Below are positions 20,107-29,000 of a DNA stretch of 48,684 nucleotides, in pieces. Origin of the DNA: Acidobacteriota bacterium (GTDB lineage: Bacteria; Acidobacteriota; Terriglobia; Terriglobales; Acidobacteriaceae); the NCBI GenBank assembly GCA_021819585.1, contig JAKAQS010000003.1, forward strand, positions 1 through 48,684, in the 5' to 3' direction. The position numbers were made by a program, and so were the translations under genes. How positions within the stretch are numbered: position 1 is the first letter of the stretch; every line of letters starts with the position of its first letter. The notes beneath the pieces are model-generated. The model was given only the letters and a program-made list of their open reading frames with translations, was not told the origin of the DNA and searched no databases.

Positions 20107-20319
20107 GGGATGATGGTAGCAGCGGAGGATCTGCGCAAGATCTTCTTCGCATCGGGAGGGCTGGGGGCGGACACGGCCAGGCAGTTCCGATGAAATAATG
20201 GAGGAGTTTATGGAAGCATTCGGGGTGGCTCCCCGGCCTCTGCGGCGGTGGAATTCATCACGCCGTTGCTCCACGGAATCCACTCTGGCAAAGAATGTCT
20301 GCCGAGTCTCGGTCTTACC

Positions 20320-21630
20320 ATGGAATCATTCTTCACCCGATTCAAAAACCCGTTGGTTCTGATTGCCATCGTGCTGCTGCAGGTCATCGCGTTGGCCATG
20401 CAGGTTCAGCGCCCGGCGAAAGAAGCCGACGCGCTGCCGGGTGCAGGAGCGATGGAGGGTGAGGGAGCGGCTCCCGATGGGCGCGACGTCTCTCTGCTTC
20501 GGCGTTGGACGGTCACAGCGATTACGCCCCTGGAAGCTGCTGTTGCGATCTCCAGTTCGAGAGTTCGCGGCGTATGGGATGACTACGTGAATCTGCGTCA
20601 GGCGCGGCAGCAGAACGCGGTGCTCAAGGATGAGGTGGCGCGGCTGCGCGAAGAAGAGGCGTCGTTCGCAGAGGATGCGGCCCAGGGGCGAAGACTGCAG
20701 AGGCTGTTGGCCTTCCGGGAGCAGTATGCGTTGGCTAACGTGGCCGCACAAGTAATCGGGACCAGCGGCTCGGAGCGGTCGCACGTCCTGTATCTGGATA
20801 AGGGCTCGGCGGACGGTTTGAAGCCGGATCAACCGGTGATCACTCCGGACGGCGTGGTGGGCAAGATCCGGGATGTATTTCCGCACACCTCGCAACTGCT
20901 GCTGATCAATGATCCCTCCTCGGGCGCGGGGGTGATTCTGGCGGCCACCCGGATTCGAGCCATTGTGCGCGGAACGGCGGCCGGACAGGTACAGATCGAT
21001 GACCTCACCGCGGACTCCCGGATCAAGGTCGGCGAGCCGGTGATCACTTCCGGCGGGGATCTGATCTTTCCGCGCGGGCTGCCGGTCGGAACGATCCAGT
21101 CGATCGCCCCGGATCCGCTGCACCAGCCCTACACGGCCATCACCATCCGGCCGGCCGCGGACCTGAATCGGTTGGAAGAGGTGCTGGTGATCACCGCCAC
21201 CTCAGCGACGCTGCCACCGGCCGCAGCCCAGGACGCGGCCGTAGCCGAAGCCACCGCCGAGGCCAACCAGAGGGCTGCGGATCTGGTCGCTGGAAAGCTG
21301 CCCAGCTTGCAGCCCGCCGCGGCAGCGGCAAACGGAGCCGGGAACGGCGCTGCCGGGACGGCGGTGGGAGCCAATGGCGGCTCCGTCAGCGGAGCGGGAA
21401 CGGCCCCAGCCGCGCCGGATGACCCGGAGAGCCAGATCGGTGGGCTGCCGGGTATTGCCAACTCAGGGCTGCCAAAGACCAAACCCGCCTTGCATCCGGA
21501 CAGGTTTTCGCCCGGCGCAACGCCCCCCGCGGTCGAGATGACGCCAGGAGGGCCGGCTCAGAGTCCAAGCAGTTCACAACGCCAGACAAGTCCCGGTCAG
21601 CAGCCGGATCAGCAACCGCAGCAACCGTAG
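20320..21630 (+). CDS. mreC: Rod shape-determining protein MreC
   Basis: The 436-residue bitopic inner-membrane protein of the elongasome links MreB to the peptidoglycan synthases. Seen: MESFFTRFKNPLVLIAIVLLQVI (TM about residues 10-28), a coiled coil (NLRQARQQNAVLKDEVARLREEEASF), then the beta-rich domain (NVAAQVIGTSGSERSHVLYLDKG, VVGKIRDVFPHTSQLLLINDPSSGAGVIL, GEPVITSGGDLIFPRGLPVGTI). From about residue 298 the protein becomes an Ala/Gly/Pro/Gln-rich tail of about 140 residues, unusual in length for MreC. ATG 20320 is preferred to the upstream GTG. It heads mreC-mreD-mrdA-rodA; mreB is not in the window. Confidence 0.93.
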   Translation: MESFFTRFKNPLVLIAIVLLQVIALAMQVQRPAKEADALPGAGAMEGEGAAPDGRDVSLLRRWTVTAITPLEAAVAISSSRVRGVWDDYVNLRQARQQNAVLKDEVARLREEEASFAEDAAQGRRLQRLLAFREQYALANVAAQVIGTSGSERSHVLYLDKGSADGLKPDQPVITPDGVVGKIRDVFPHTSQLLLINDPSSGAGVILAATRIRAIVRGTAAGQVQIDDLTADSRIKVGEPVITSGGDLIFPRGLPVGTIQSIAPDPLHQPYTAITIRPAADLNRLEEVLVITATSATLPPAAAQDAAVAEATAEANQRAADLVAGKLPSLQPAAAAANGAGNGAAGTAVGANGGSVSGAGTAPAAPDDPESQIGGLPGIANSGLPKTKPALHPDRFSPGATPPAVEMTPGGPAQSPSSSQRQTSPGQQPDQQPQQP

Positions 21631-21678
21631 ACGAGAGTGGCTCCTGGAGAGGAGCCAAGGAGCAAGCGAGCAAGGGCG

Positions 21679-22203
21679 ATGGCGGAGCGGAGTTATACAT
21701 CACGCGAAGAGCTGGACCAGTATGGCTTTCATCCTGGCGTGACGGTCATGGCGCCGGTCGTCTGCATCCTGCTGCAAGCGATGCTGCCCAAGACCCTTCC
21801 CTGGCTGCTGCATCTGGATCTGCCTTTGATTGCGACGATCTTTTTTGCCGTTTCGCGCCGGAGCCCGATCGCGGGGACCGTGACTGGAACGTTGATTGGC
21901 TTGTTTCAGGATGGTCTGACGAACCATCCCTTTGGGGTGGAGGGCATCGCCAAGGGAGTGGTGGGGTACGTGGCCGCCAGCCTGGGGTTTGCGGTGGACA
22001 TCGAGAACGTGATCAATCGCGTGGCTCTGGTCTTTACGCTCAGCCTCTGCCAGAGCGGGTTGCTCTACCTTATCGCTCACTGGCTGCTGGGTCAGACGTC
22101 CTATCAACTGTTGCCGGTCGACGAGATGATCAGCGCGGTGGCCAACAGCGTGGTTGCGATTCCCGTCTTCTATGTTCTGGACAGGTTCAGGATTCGGGAT
22201 TGA
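21679..22203 (+). CDS. mreD: Rod shape-determining protein MreD
   Basis: The 174-residue, largely hydrophobic protein lies between mreC and mrdA. It has about five membrane segments (VMAPVVCILLQAMLPK, IATIFFAVS, TVTGTLIGLFQDGL, ALVFTLSLCQSGLLYLIAHWLL, SVVAIPVFYVLDRF) and the GLFQDGL...PFGVEGIAKGVVGYVA stretch typical of MreD. It acts in the inner membrane with MreC, RodA and PBP2 in side-wall synthesis. The ORF track begins at a GTG (21637). ATG 21679 is preferred, with AAGG about 4 nt upstream. The gap to mreC is 48 bp. Sequence conservation in MreD is low, so the gene order is part of the evidence. Confidence 0.88.
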   Translation: MAERSYTSREELDQYGFHPGVTVMAPVVCILLQAMLPKTLPWLLHLDLPLIATIFFAVSRRSPIAGTVTGTLIGLFQDGLTNHPFGVEGIAKGVVGYVAASLGFAVDIENVINRVALVFTLSLCQSGLLYLIAHWLLGQTSYQLLPVDEMISAVANSVVAIPVFYVLDRFRIRD

Positions 22204-22312
22204 AGAGAGAACGGCAAAGAGATTGAAAACACTAAAAGCAAACTGATTTGTGACGAAAGAGCCAAGAGGGTAGGCAGTAGCGAGAGGAACGGACAGGAGC
22301 CGAGGCTGCGGA

Positions 22313-24214
22313 ATGGATCTGGAGAGCATCGATCGCAAGGAAAAGTTGTCGGCGGCGAAGCTGCACGTCTCGCAGTACGTGGTGGCGGCGGTGCTGGTGG
22401 TGTTGGGCTGCTGGCTGTGGCGGCTGCAGATTCTGGATGCCAACAACTACCGCGTGCTGGCGGAGCAAAACCGTATCCGCAGGGTGCCGGTGCTGGCCCC
22501 GCGAGGACGGATCTTTGACCGCTATGGGCGGTTGTTGGTGGACAACTATCCTTCAGTTACCTGTTTTCTGGTGCGAGACCAGGTCAAGGATATGGAAGCC
22601 GACCTGCCGTTGATTGCCTCCGGTCTGCATCTTCCTTTGGACCAGATTCAAACCACGTTGAGGCACTACCAGTACGCTCCCAAGTATCAGCCAATCCCCT
22701 TGAAGCAGGACATAACCCCCGATGAGCAGGCGTTCATTGCGGCGCACCGGGACGATCTTCCGGAGTTGGAGACGCTGGATGAGCAGCGGCGAGTGTATCC
22801 ACGGGATGGGGTTCTGGCGCACGTGCTTGGCTACGTGGGTGAGGTGAGCGAGTCCGACCTGAATGATGAACGCTACGCCGCCTATGAGCCGGGAGATGTG
22901 GTGGGCAAGTCCGGAATCGAAGAGTCCTACGACGACTGGTTGCGGGGAACCGACGGCTCGCGCGACATCGTTGTGAACTCGCACGGCAAAGAGGTAGGGC
23001 AGATGGGCGAGGAGCTGGCGGCGCCAGGCCACGACCTGCGCCTGACCATCGACCTGGACGTTCAGATGGCCGCTGAACGCGCCATGGAGGGCAAGACCGG
23101 AGCGATTGTGGCCATGGATCCGCACAACGGCGAGATTCTGGCCATGGTCTCGCGATCCGCGTTTGATCCCAATCAGTTTTCGGTGAAGCTGACCTCGGCC
23201 TACTGGCGATCGCTGATGCAGGATCCCAATCATCCCATGATGAACAAGGCGATCCAGGCGCAGTTGGCGCCCGGGTCCACCTTCAAGATCATCATGAGTC
23301 TGGCGGGCCTGCAGGAGAACGTGGCCCAGAACATGAAGGTGATGTGTAACGGAGGCGGCGTCTTCTATGGGCAGTTTCATGCCTGCGACAAGCATCATGG
23401 CCTGGTGGACGTTGAGCACGCGATTCCATGGAGCTGCGATACCTTCTTCTATACCCTGGCGGAGAAGCTGGGAATCGATGCCATCGCCAAATATGCGCAG
23501 AGCGTGGGAATCGGAGAGAAGACCGGGATTGATCTGCCCAACGAGGCTCCCGGGCTGATGCCAACTGTGCTTTGGAAGGAGAAGGTGATGCACCAGCCCT
23601 GGTATCCCGGCGAGGTGATCTCGGTGGGGATCGGGCAGGGAGCGGTTGAGGTGACGCCGCTGCAACTGGCGCGAGCGTTGGGGGGAATCGCCTCCGGCGG
23701 AGCGCTGGTGCGTCCCCACCTGGTCTTCCCCAGCGAGTTGAGCCCGGACGAGCTGGAGGAGATCCAGACGGAGTATCCGGGATCCGGGAACAAGACGATT
23801 CCGCTGTCGCCGCAGAACTGGGAGTTGATCACCGACGCCATGGCGCAGACCACTACGCCCGGAGAGTTTGATACCGCGGGCATGGATCAACTGGCGGGGA
23901 TTGATTTTGCCGGCAAGACAGGAACCGCGCAGGTCATGAGCCACCAGGCGCTGGACCGCACCAATCACGGCCACGATACGGAACCCAATGCCTGGTTTGT
24001 GGGCATGGCGCCCCGGCGCAATCCGGACATCGTGGTGGTCGTGCTGTGGGAGCATGGAGTGTGGGGAGAGCACGCCGCGCGGCTGGCCGCGCAGGTCATC
24101 GATGCGTACGTCACCGAGCAGCGTGAGCGGGCCAGGAATCTGGAGATGCGGGTGGCCGTGCCCAAACTCGAGGGGCAGTCGATTGGGATGGCTGGAACCG
24201 CGCCGTCCGAGTAG
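22313..24214 (+). CDS. mrdA: Penicillin-binding protein 2 (elongasome transpeptidase)
   Basis: The 633-residue class B PBP cross-links peptidoglycan during elongation. It has a short cytoplasmic N-terminus, one TM helix (VVAAVLVVLGCWLWRLQI, about residues 23-40), the dimerisation/pedestal start PRGRIFDRYGRLLVDNYPS, and the transpeptidase motifs SxxK (PGSTFKII, Ser322), SxN variant (SCD in PWSCDTFFY) and KTG (FAGKTGTAQ). The SCD replacing SxN also occurs in some PBP2 proteins. It lies between mreD (109-bp gap) and rodA (28-bp gap), so it is the partner of RodA's glycosyltransferase activity. Periplasmic, membrane anchored. Confidence 0.95.
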   Translation: MDLESIDRKEKLSAAKLHVSQYVVAAVLVVLGCWLWRLQILDANNYRVLAEQNRIRRVPVLAPRGRIFDRYGRLLVDNYPSVTCFLVRDQVKDMEADLPLIASGLHLPLDQIQTTLRHYQYAPKYQPIPLKQDITPDEQAFIAAHRDDLPELETLDEQRRVYPRDGVLAHVLGYVGEVSESDLNDERYAAYEPGDVVGKSGIEESYDDWLRGTDGSRDIVVNSHGKEVGQMGEELAAPGHDLRLTIDLDVQMAAERAMEGKTGAIVAMDPHNGEILAMVSRSAFDPNQFSVKLTSAYWRSLMQDPNHPMMNKAIQAQLAPGSTFKIIMSLAGLQENVAQNMKVMCNGGGVFYGQFHACDKHHGLVDVEHAIPWSCDTFFYTLAEKLGIDAIAKYAQSVGIGEKTGIDLPNEAPGLMPTVLWKEKVMHQPWYPGEVISVGIGQGAVEVTPLQLARALGGIASGGALVRPHLVFPSELSPDELEEIQTEYPGSGNKTIPLSPQNWELITDAMAQTTTPGEFDTAGMDQLAGIDFAGKTGTAQVMSHQALDRTNHGHDTEPNAWFVGMAPRRNPDIVVVVLWEHGVWGEHAARLAAQVIDAYVTEQRERARNLEMRVAVPKLEGQSIGMAGTAPSE

Positions 24215-24242
24215 AAGATGGAGCCCGTAGACTGGATAGACA

Positions 24243-25346
24243 ATGATTCGCTCGCGGTTTCGTGATTTCGACTGGATGCTGCTGGGCCTGGTGATCGTCC
24301 TGTCGATCATCAGTGTGCTGGAGATTCGGTCGGCGACCGGAATGACCAAGTTCCATGGATTTCAGCAAAAGCAGATGGGTTTTCTCGCCCTTGGACTGGT
24401 GGGCATGTTTATCTCTGCCCTGGTGGACTATCATCGCCTGCTGGGGATTGCCTACTGGGCCTATGGCGCCAGCCTGGCATCCTTGCTGGCGGTGCGCTTG
24501 GTGGGAACCAGGGTGCTGGGGGCCAGGCGCTGGATCAACCTGGGCGGCGGGGTCCACTTCCAGCCCTCCGAGTGGGTGCGTCTGGTGCTCATCCTGGTCG
24601 CGGCCCGATTCTTCTGGGAGATCATCGAGAACGGACGCGATCTGAGCTGGAAGGATATCGGCAAGGCGTCCTTGCTGATTGGCCTTCCCCTGCTGTTGGT
24701 GCTCAAGCAGCCGGACCTGGGGACCTCGCTCACCTATCTGCCGGTGCTGGTTGTGGGACTCTTTCTGGGCGGAATACGCTGGAGGCAGGCGGCGATTCTG
24801 GTGGCCGGACTGGCGCTGGCCGGAGGCGCCGGACTCGCCTCCGGGAAGCTTCTCAAACCGTATCAAAGGGCGCGGCTGACAGCGTTTCTCAATCCAGACA
24901 GTGATCCGCAGGCTTCGGGATATCAGATTCGCCAGTCCCTGATCGCGGTCGGTTCGGGGGGATTGTGGGGCAAGGGCGCTAATCACGGAACGCAGACACA
25001 GGGAGACTTTCTGCCCATTCCCTACACGGACTTCATTTTTGCAGCCTTCTGTGAAGAGCATGGGTTTATCGGCGCGATCGGTGTTTTGCTCCTGTACTTC
25101 CTGATCCTCATGCGCCTGATCCAGAATGCGCAGACTGCGGCCGACCCGCCCGGGAGCCTGATCGTGATGGGCGTGGCGGGAGTGCTGCTCTTCCAGATCG
25201 CAGTCAATATCGGAATGTGCGTCGGTTTGATGCCGGTTGCCGGCATTCCACTGCCGTTGATGAGCTACGGTGGATCGTCAGAGATCTACATGTTCGTTGC
25301 GTTGGGGATCGTGATGAATATCCGAATGCGCCGGTTCGTCAATTGA
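24243..25346 (+). CDS. rodA: Peptidoglycan glycosyltransferase RodA
   Basis: The 367-residue SEDS-family polymerase has about ten TM helices and makes glycan strands from lipid II with PBP2. Family marks include DWMLLGLVIVLSIISVLEI at the start, VGTRVLGARRWINLGG (the conserved GARRW), QPSEWVRLVLIL, the loop LKQPDLGTSLTYLPV, YQIRQSLIAVGSGGLWGKG, and TDFIFAAFCEEHGFIG. Near the end, GLMPVAGIPLPLMSYGGSS is the SEDS signature. It directly follows mrdA. The next gene in this direction is the RNase E/G gene, 669 bp on, which may have its own promoter. Confidence 0.96.
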   Translation: MIRSRFRDFDWMLLGLVIVLSIISVLEIRSATGMTKFHGFQQKQMGFLALGLVGMFISALVDYHRLLGIAYWAYGASLASLLAVRLVGTRVLGARRWINLGGGVHFQPSEWVRLVLILVAARFFWEIIENGRDLSWKDIGKASLLIGLPLLLVLKQPDLGTSLTYLPVLVVGLFLGGIRWRQAAILVAGLALAGGAGLASGKLLKPYQRARLTAFLNPDSDPQASGYQIRQSLIAVGSGGLWGKGANHGTQTQGDFLPIPYTDFIFAAFCEEHGFIGAIGVLLLYFLILMRLIQNAQTAADPPGSLIVMGVAGVLLFQIAVNIGMCVGLMPVAGIPLPLMSYGGSSEIYMFVALGIVMNIRMRRFVN

Positions 25347-26015
25347 CGCCAGGGGAGCCGAGCGGACCCGGAGTGAAAGAATCTCGATGGGTTACCTCCT
25401 GCTCGTTGGGATTTTCGTGCATACTAGAGTCAGGTGATCGGCTATGGAGTGATCACCTTAACGACCGACGCGCGGATGCGACGATCTTCCCGTTGCAGCG
25501 GTACAACAGGTTTTAGAAGGCCGGCCAGGCGCGGATCAACCTCCGAAGGCCGGACAGGTTTTGAGAATGAACGGAAACGGACGGTTAACGGCCCCGCCTG
25601 AGTTCAAGGCTGTGTTGGTCACAAACTCCGTTTACGGCACGATGTCCGAGGGCAGAAGCAGTCGTCCCGCGACAGGCAGCTCAACGCTGGCAAGTTTTTC
25701 TCCCAAGACACGGACACGCGAAGCGCGCTATGTTCGTGGGCGGAAGGTCCAGGGGCTGGAAGCATCCATGGACCAGAGAAGTTCGATCCAGTCTGTGCAA
25801 CAGATGCCTTCCCCGCCCGTGCCTCCGCTACCGGTGTATCCGTAACTCAAGGTCTGTCCGAACGAGAAGAGGCTGCTGCCGGATCCTGACGCAATGCGTC
25901 GGGAGTCCCTCTTGGGCTCTGATGCAGGATGTCGGAGCCAAAGCAGCGTGATCCTTGTCTGTTCTGCCCATAGCCCGCCGGCCGCAAAGGCCGAAGGCAA
26001 GAGGAGAGCAGAACG
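25347..26015 (+). promoter_or_regulatory. 669-bp leader between rodA and the RNase E/G gene
   Basis: No good gene is seen; a 94-codon ORF at 25561 lacks a domain and a Shine-Dalgarno. The stretch carries an 8-bp hairpin AGGTGATC/GATCACCT (25432-25439/25451-25458). It also carries two near copies of CAGGTTTTRGAA beside GGCCGG blocks (about 25507 and 25553), and a hairpin flanking the ribosome site of the next gene. A long structured leader fits the known autoregulation of rne through its 5' UTR in enterobacteria, but similarity of mechanism here is only inferred. Confidence 0.45.
25961..26014 (+). promoter_or_regulatory. Hairpin enclosing the RNase E/G ribosome-binding site
   Basis: GTTCTGC (25961-25967) pairs perfectly with GCAGAAC (26008-26014), which ends one base before the ATG. 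The loop holds the Shine-Dalgarno GAGGAG (26001-26006) and a nested CGGCC/GGCCG hairpin (25978-25982/25988-25992). Folding would place the ribosome site in a closed structure right beside the start codon, suggesting translational control or an RNase target. Confidence 0.5.
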
Positions 26016-29000
26016 ATGTCGAAAGAGATCTACATATCCAGCACGCCCCATGAGACGAGGCTGGCAATTGTTGAAAAAGAAGAGCTTACAGAAATTTACT
26101 ACGAGCGTGAGAATGAGTACACGCTGGCCGGTTCCATCTACAAGGGGCGGGTAACCCGAGTTTTGCCCGGCATGCAGTCGAGCTTTGTGGATATTGGTTT
26201 GGAACGCGATGCGTTCCTCTATATCACTGACTTCATGGAAGAGACTGACGAGGCTGCGGACTTCGATGCCGCTTCGGGAGGCGAAGGACGGCGAGCCAGA
26301 GGGGATGGTTCTACAGCAGAGGGACGCGGCCGGGCTCGGCGCGATCGGGACAGAGACCGCGAGCGCAGCGGTCGTGAGTCGACTTCAGAGACCCGCGCCG
26401 GGGGAAGGTCTGCCGGCTCTGACGCGAATACCGAAGAGTATGAAAGCGTGGGATCGCGAAGCGATGAGGCGGCGCAAGGGTTGGAAGGAGAGCAACCCGG
26501 GGAAGGTCTCTCCCAGGAGCCTGGAGTCGCAGGGGGCGAGGTCGGCCGGCGCTGGCGTGGACGCCGGGGACGGCGACGGGGACGGAGTGCTGCTGGCGAG
26601 GCGCAGACCGGAGGTCCGGCGCCTGAGGATGCCGGCGAGGAGTTTGACGAAGTTTCTGCTCCACAGCAGGAGAGCCTTGAGCACAGCCTGTATGAGGCGC
26701 GCCACAGTGCTTTGCGCGACGACAGCGACCGCGACCGCGCCGGACGCGATGCCGGCGGTCGCGACCGGGGTGGACGTTTTGAACGGCCAGATGCCGCGCG
26801 GGATCGGTTTGCCGCCCGGGGAGCGCGCCATGCCTCGGCTCAGGAGCAGAGGCTGGATCAGCAGGCCGTCTCGCATGGGGGCGCGCAGGCAGAGCCGTTC
26901 ATCCTGCCGGGCGAGTCGCTGTCCAAGTATCGCCGGGCCGAGCAGAAGGATGCCGGCGCGGAGTCTGCCCATGAGCCGGCCTCCGCTGCCAGGTCTGCCG
27001 ACAACAGGACCCAGACAAAGCCCTCCACGCAGGTAGAGATGCTGCCGGGTTGGGATGGCGGGCAGGTTTTGCCTGGTGAAAGCTTGTCGCGGCTGCGCGA
27101 CGGACAAGGGGCGCCCGGGGAAGAGCGTGAGCGAGACTGGGGTTACGCAGGCAGAGAGGCCAGGCCGGAGGGCCGCGGTGGCCGCGGATTGGATCGCCGG
27201 CGTGCCCGTGACGAAAGACACGGTCGTAACAGCCGAGACGAAGGCGGCAGAGGGTATCGGGCCGAGCTGAGACCGATGGATCCGGCCGAGGCGGTGCTGC
27301 CCCCGGTCAGCTCCGGCCATGATGTGACCGAGAGCGAGTATGAGCCGCTCTCCGCAGGACAGACGGATCTGGCGCCGCTGGAGGGACTCGATACAGCCGC
27401 GGCGCATGAGGCGGAGTTCGAGGAGGCGATCTCGGAACTTCACGATGCCGAACTGCTGGAGGCCGAGGATCTGCCCGACCCCGAGTTTCATGAGACCACC
27501 ATGGAATATGAGCCGGAGGAGAATGCCGCGGTCTCCTTTCGCATGGATCCTTCCGCAGCGCGCGAGTTCCGGCACGGCGGGAGCGTCGCCGAGCCGCAGG
27601 AGCTTGTCTCCCCGGCGCCGGAAGGAGATGCTGCGGCGGGCCTCGAAGTTGCCGCGGGGCAACCGCCCGCTGAGAGAATCGCTGCGCAGCCGCCTGCACG
27701 GCAGACTTCTGACGGTCTGCCGGTTCCCTCCACGCCGGAGGCGGCTTCAGAGACCTCCGTTTCGAGCCTGGCAGCGCACTCTTCCGCGGTTCCGCTGGAG
27801 GGTGATTTTGCTCCCGGTGATGGCCATCTCGAGGAAGAGTTGCTCGATGAGGAGGATCTTGAGTTGGGTTCCCTCCGCGCCGGAGCGCTTGAGGATGAGA
27901 GCGACGAAGAGGTGTTGGAGAATGCCGCGGATCTGGGCAGCATGCTTCGCGATATGACCATCGATGACATCACCGGACAGGGATCAAGGGGGTTGGACGA
28001 GGACGAAGAGGGCGCTTTCGATGATGGAGACGACTTCGAGGAAGACGAGATGGAGTCGACGCTAGACGATGACGGCGAAGAAGGAGGAGTCTCCGGCAGC
28101 GAGATCAGCGAGGTCGAGGAAGAGGAGTTTGCCGAGATATCGAGCTATGACGAAAACGGAACGCCGGAGATGCCCGTCTCCGAGGAGGAGAATCTGCCCG
28201 CTGCGGATGGCGCCGAGGGCGCGGGCGAAGACCAGAATGGGGGCGGCCGAGAAGGAGGCAGACGCGGCCGCAGGGATGGACGGCGTGGCGGCCGGGATCG
28301 CGTTGGCCGGGATCGCCGCGGTGCGCCTCGTCTGGGTGGGCGCGAGCGCGGTGGCAGGGCTTCCGTGCAAGCGACCAATCTGCCCGCGATCAGCGACTTG
28401 TTGAAGCCTGGACAAGAGGTGCTGGTCCAGATCGCCAAGGAGCCGATCGCCAAGAAGGGCGCGCGCATCACCAGTCACATTGCCTTGCCGGGCAGGTTCC
28501 TGGTGTTCATGCCTACGGTGAACCATACCGGCGTGTCGCGCAAGATCGAGAGCGACAGTGAGCGGAGAAGGCTGAAGGAGATTCTGCTTAGCGAGAGAGG
28601 AGATGCCGGCGGCGGCTTCATCGTGCGCACCGCGGCTGCCGGGGCCGGCGAAGAAGAGCTGCGCAGCGATCTTCGCTTCCTTCTCAACTTGTGGGCCGAT
28701 ATCAAGGCGCGCTCGGAGTCCTCCAAGAGTCCGGCGCTGATCTATCACGATCTGAATCTGATTGAGCGTATCCTGCGCGACCAGGTGACGGACAACTTCT
28801 CCGCCATCTGGGTGGATACGGAGACCGAGTATGAGCGCGTTCTGCGCTTCCTGCAACGGTTCCAGCCTAGCCTGATCCGCCGCGTCAAACTTTACACCAA
28901 AGAGACGCCGCTGTTTGAGCAGTTCGGAATCACCGAGGAGATCAATGCGGCGCTGCGCTCCAAGGTGTGGCTCAAGTCGGGTGGCTCGATTGTGATCAAC

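Noticed and set aside
22553-24349. 598-codon minus-strand ORF
   Set aside because: Exact antisense of mrdA; no domain; a shadow of G/C-rich third positions.
26385-27662. 425-codon minus-strand ORF and long overlapping plus-strand ORF across the RNase insertion
   Set aside because: Low-complexity, G/C-biased DNA opens all frames; the RNase frame is continuous through both conserved ends.
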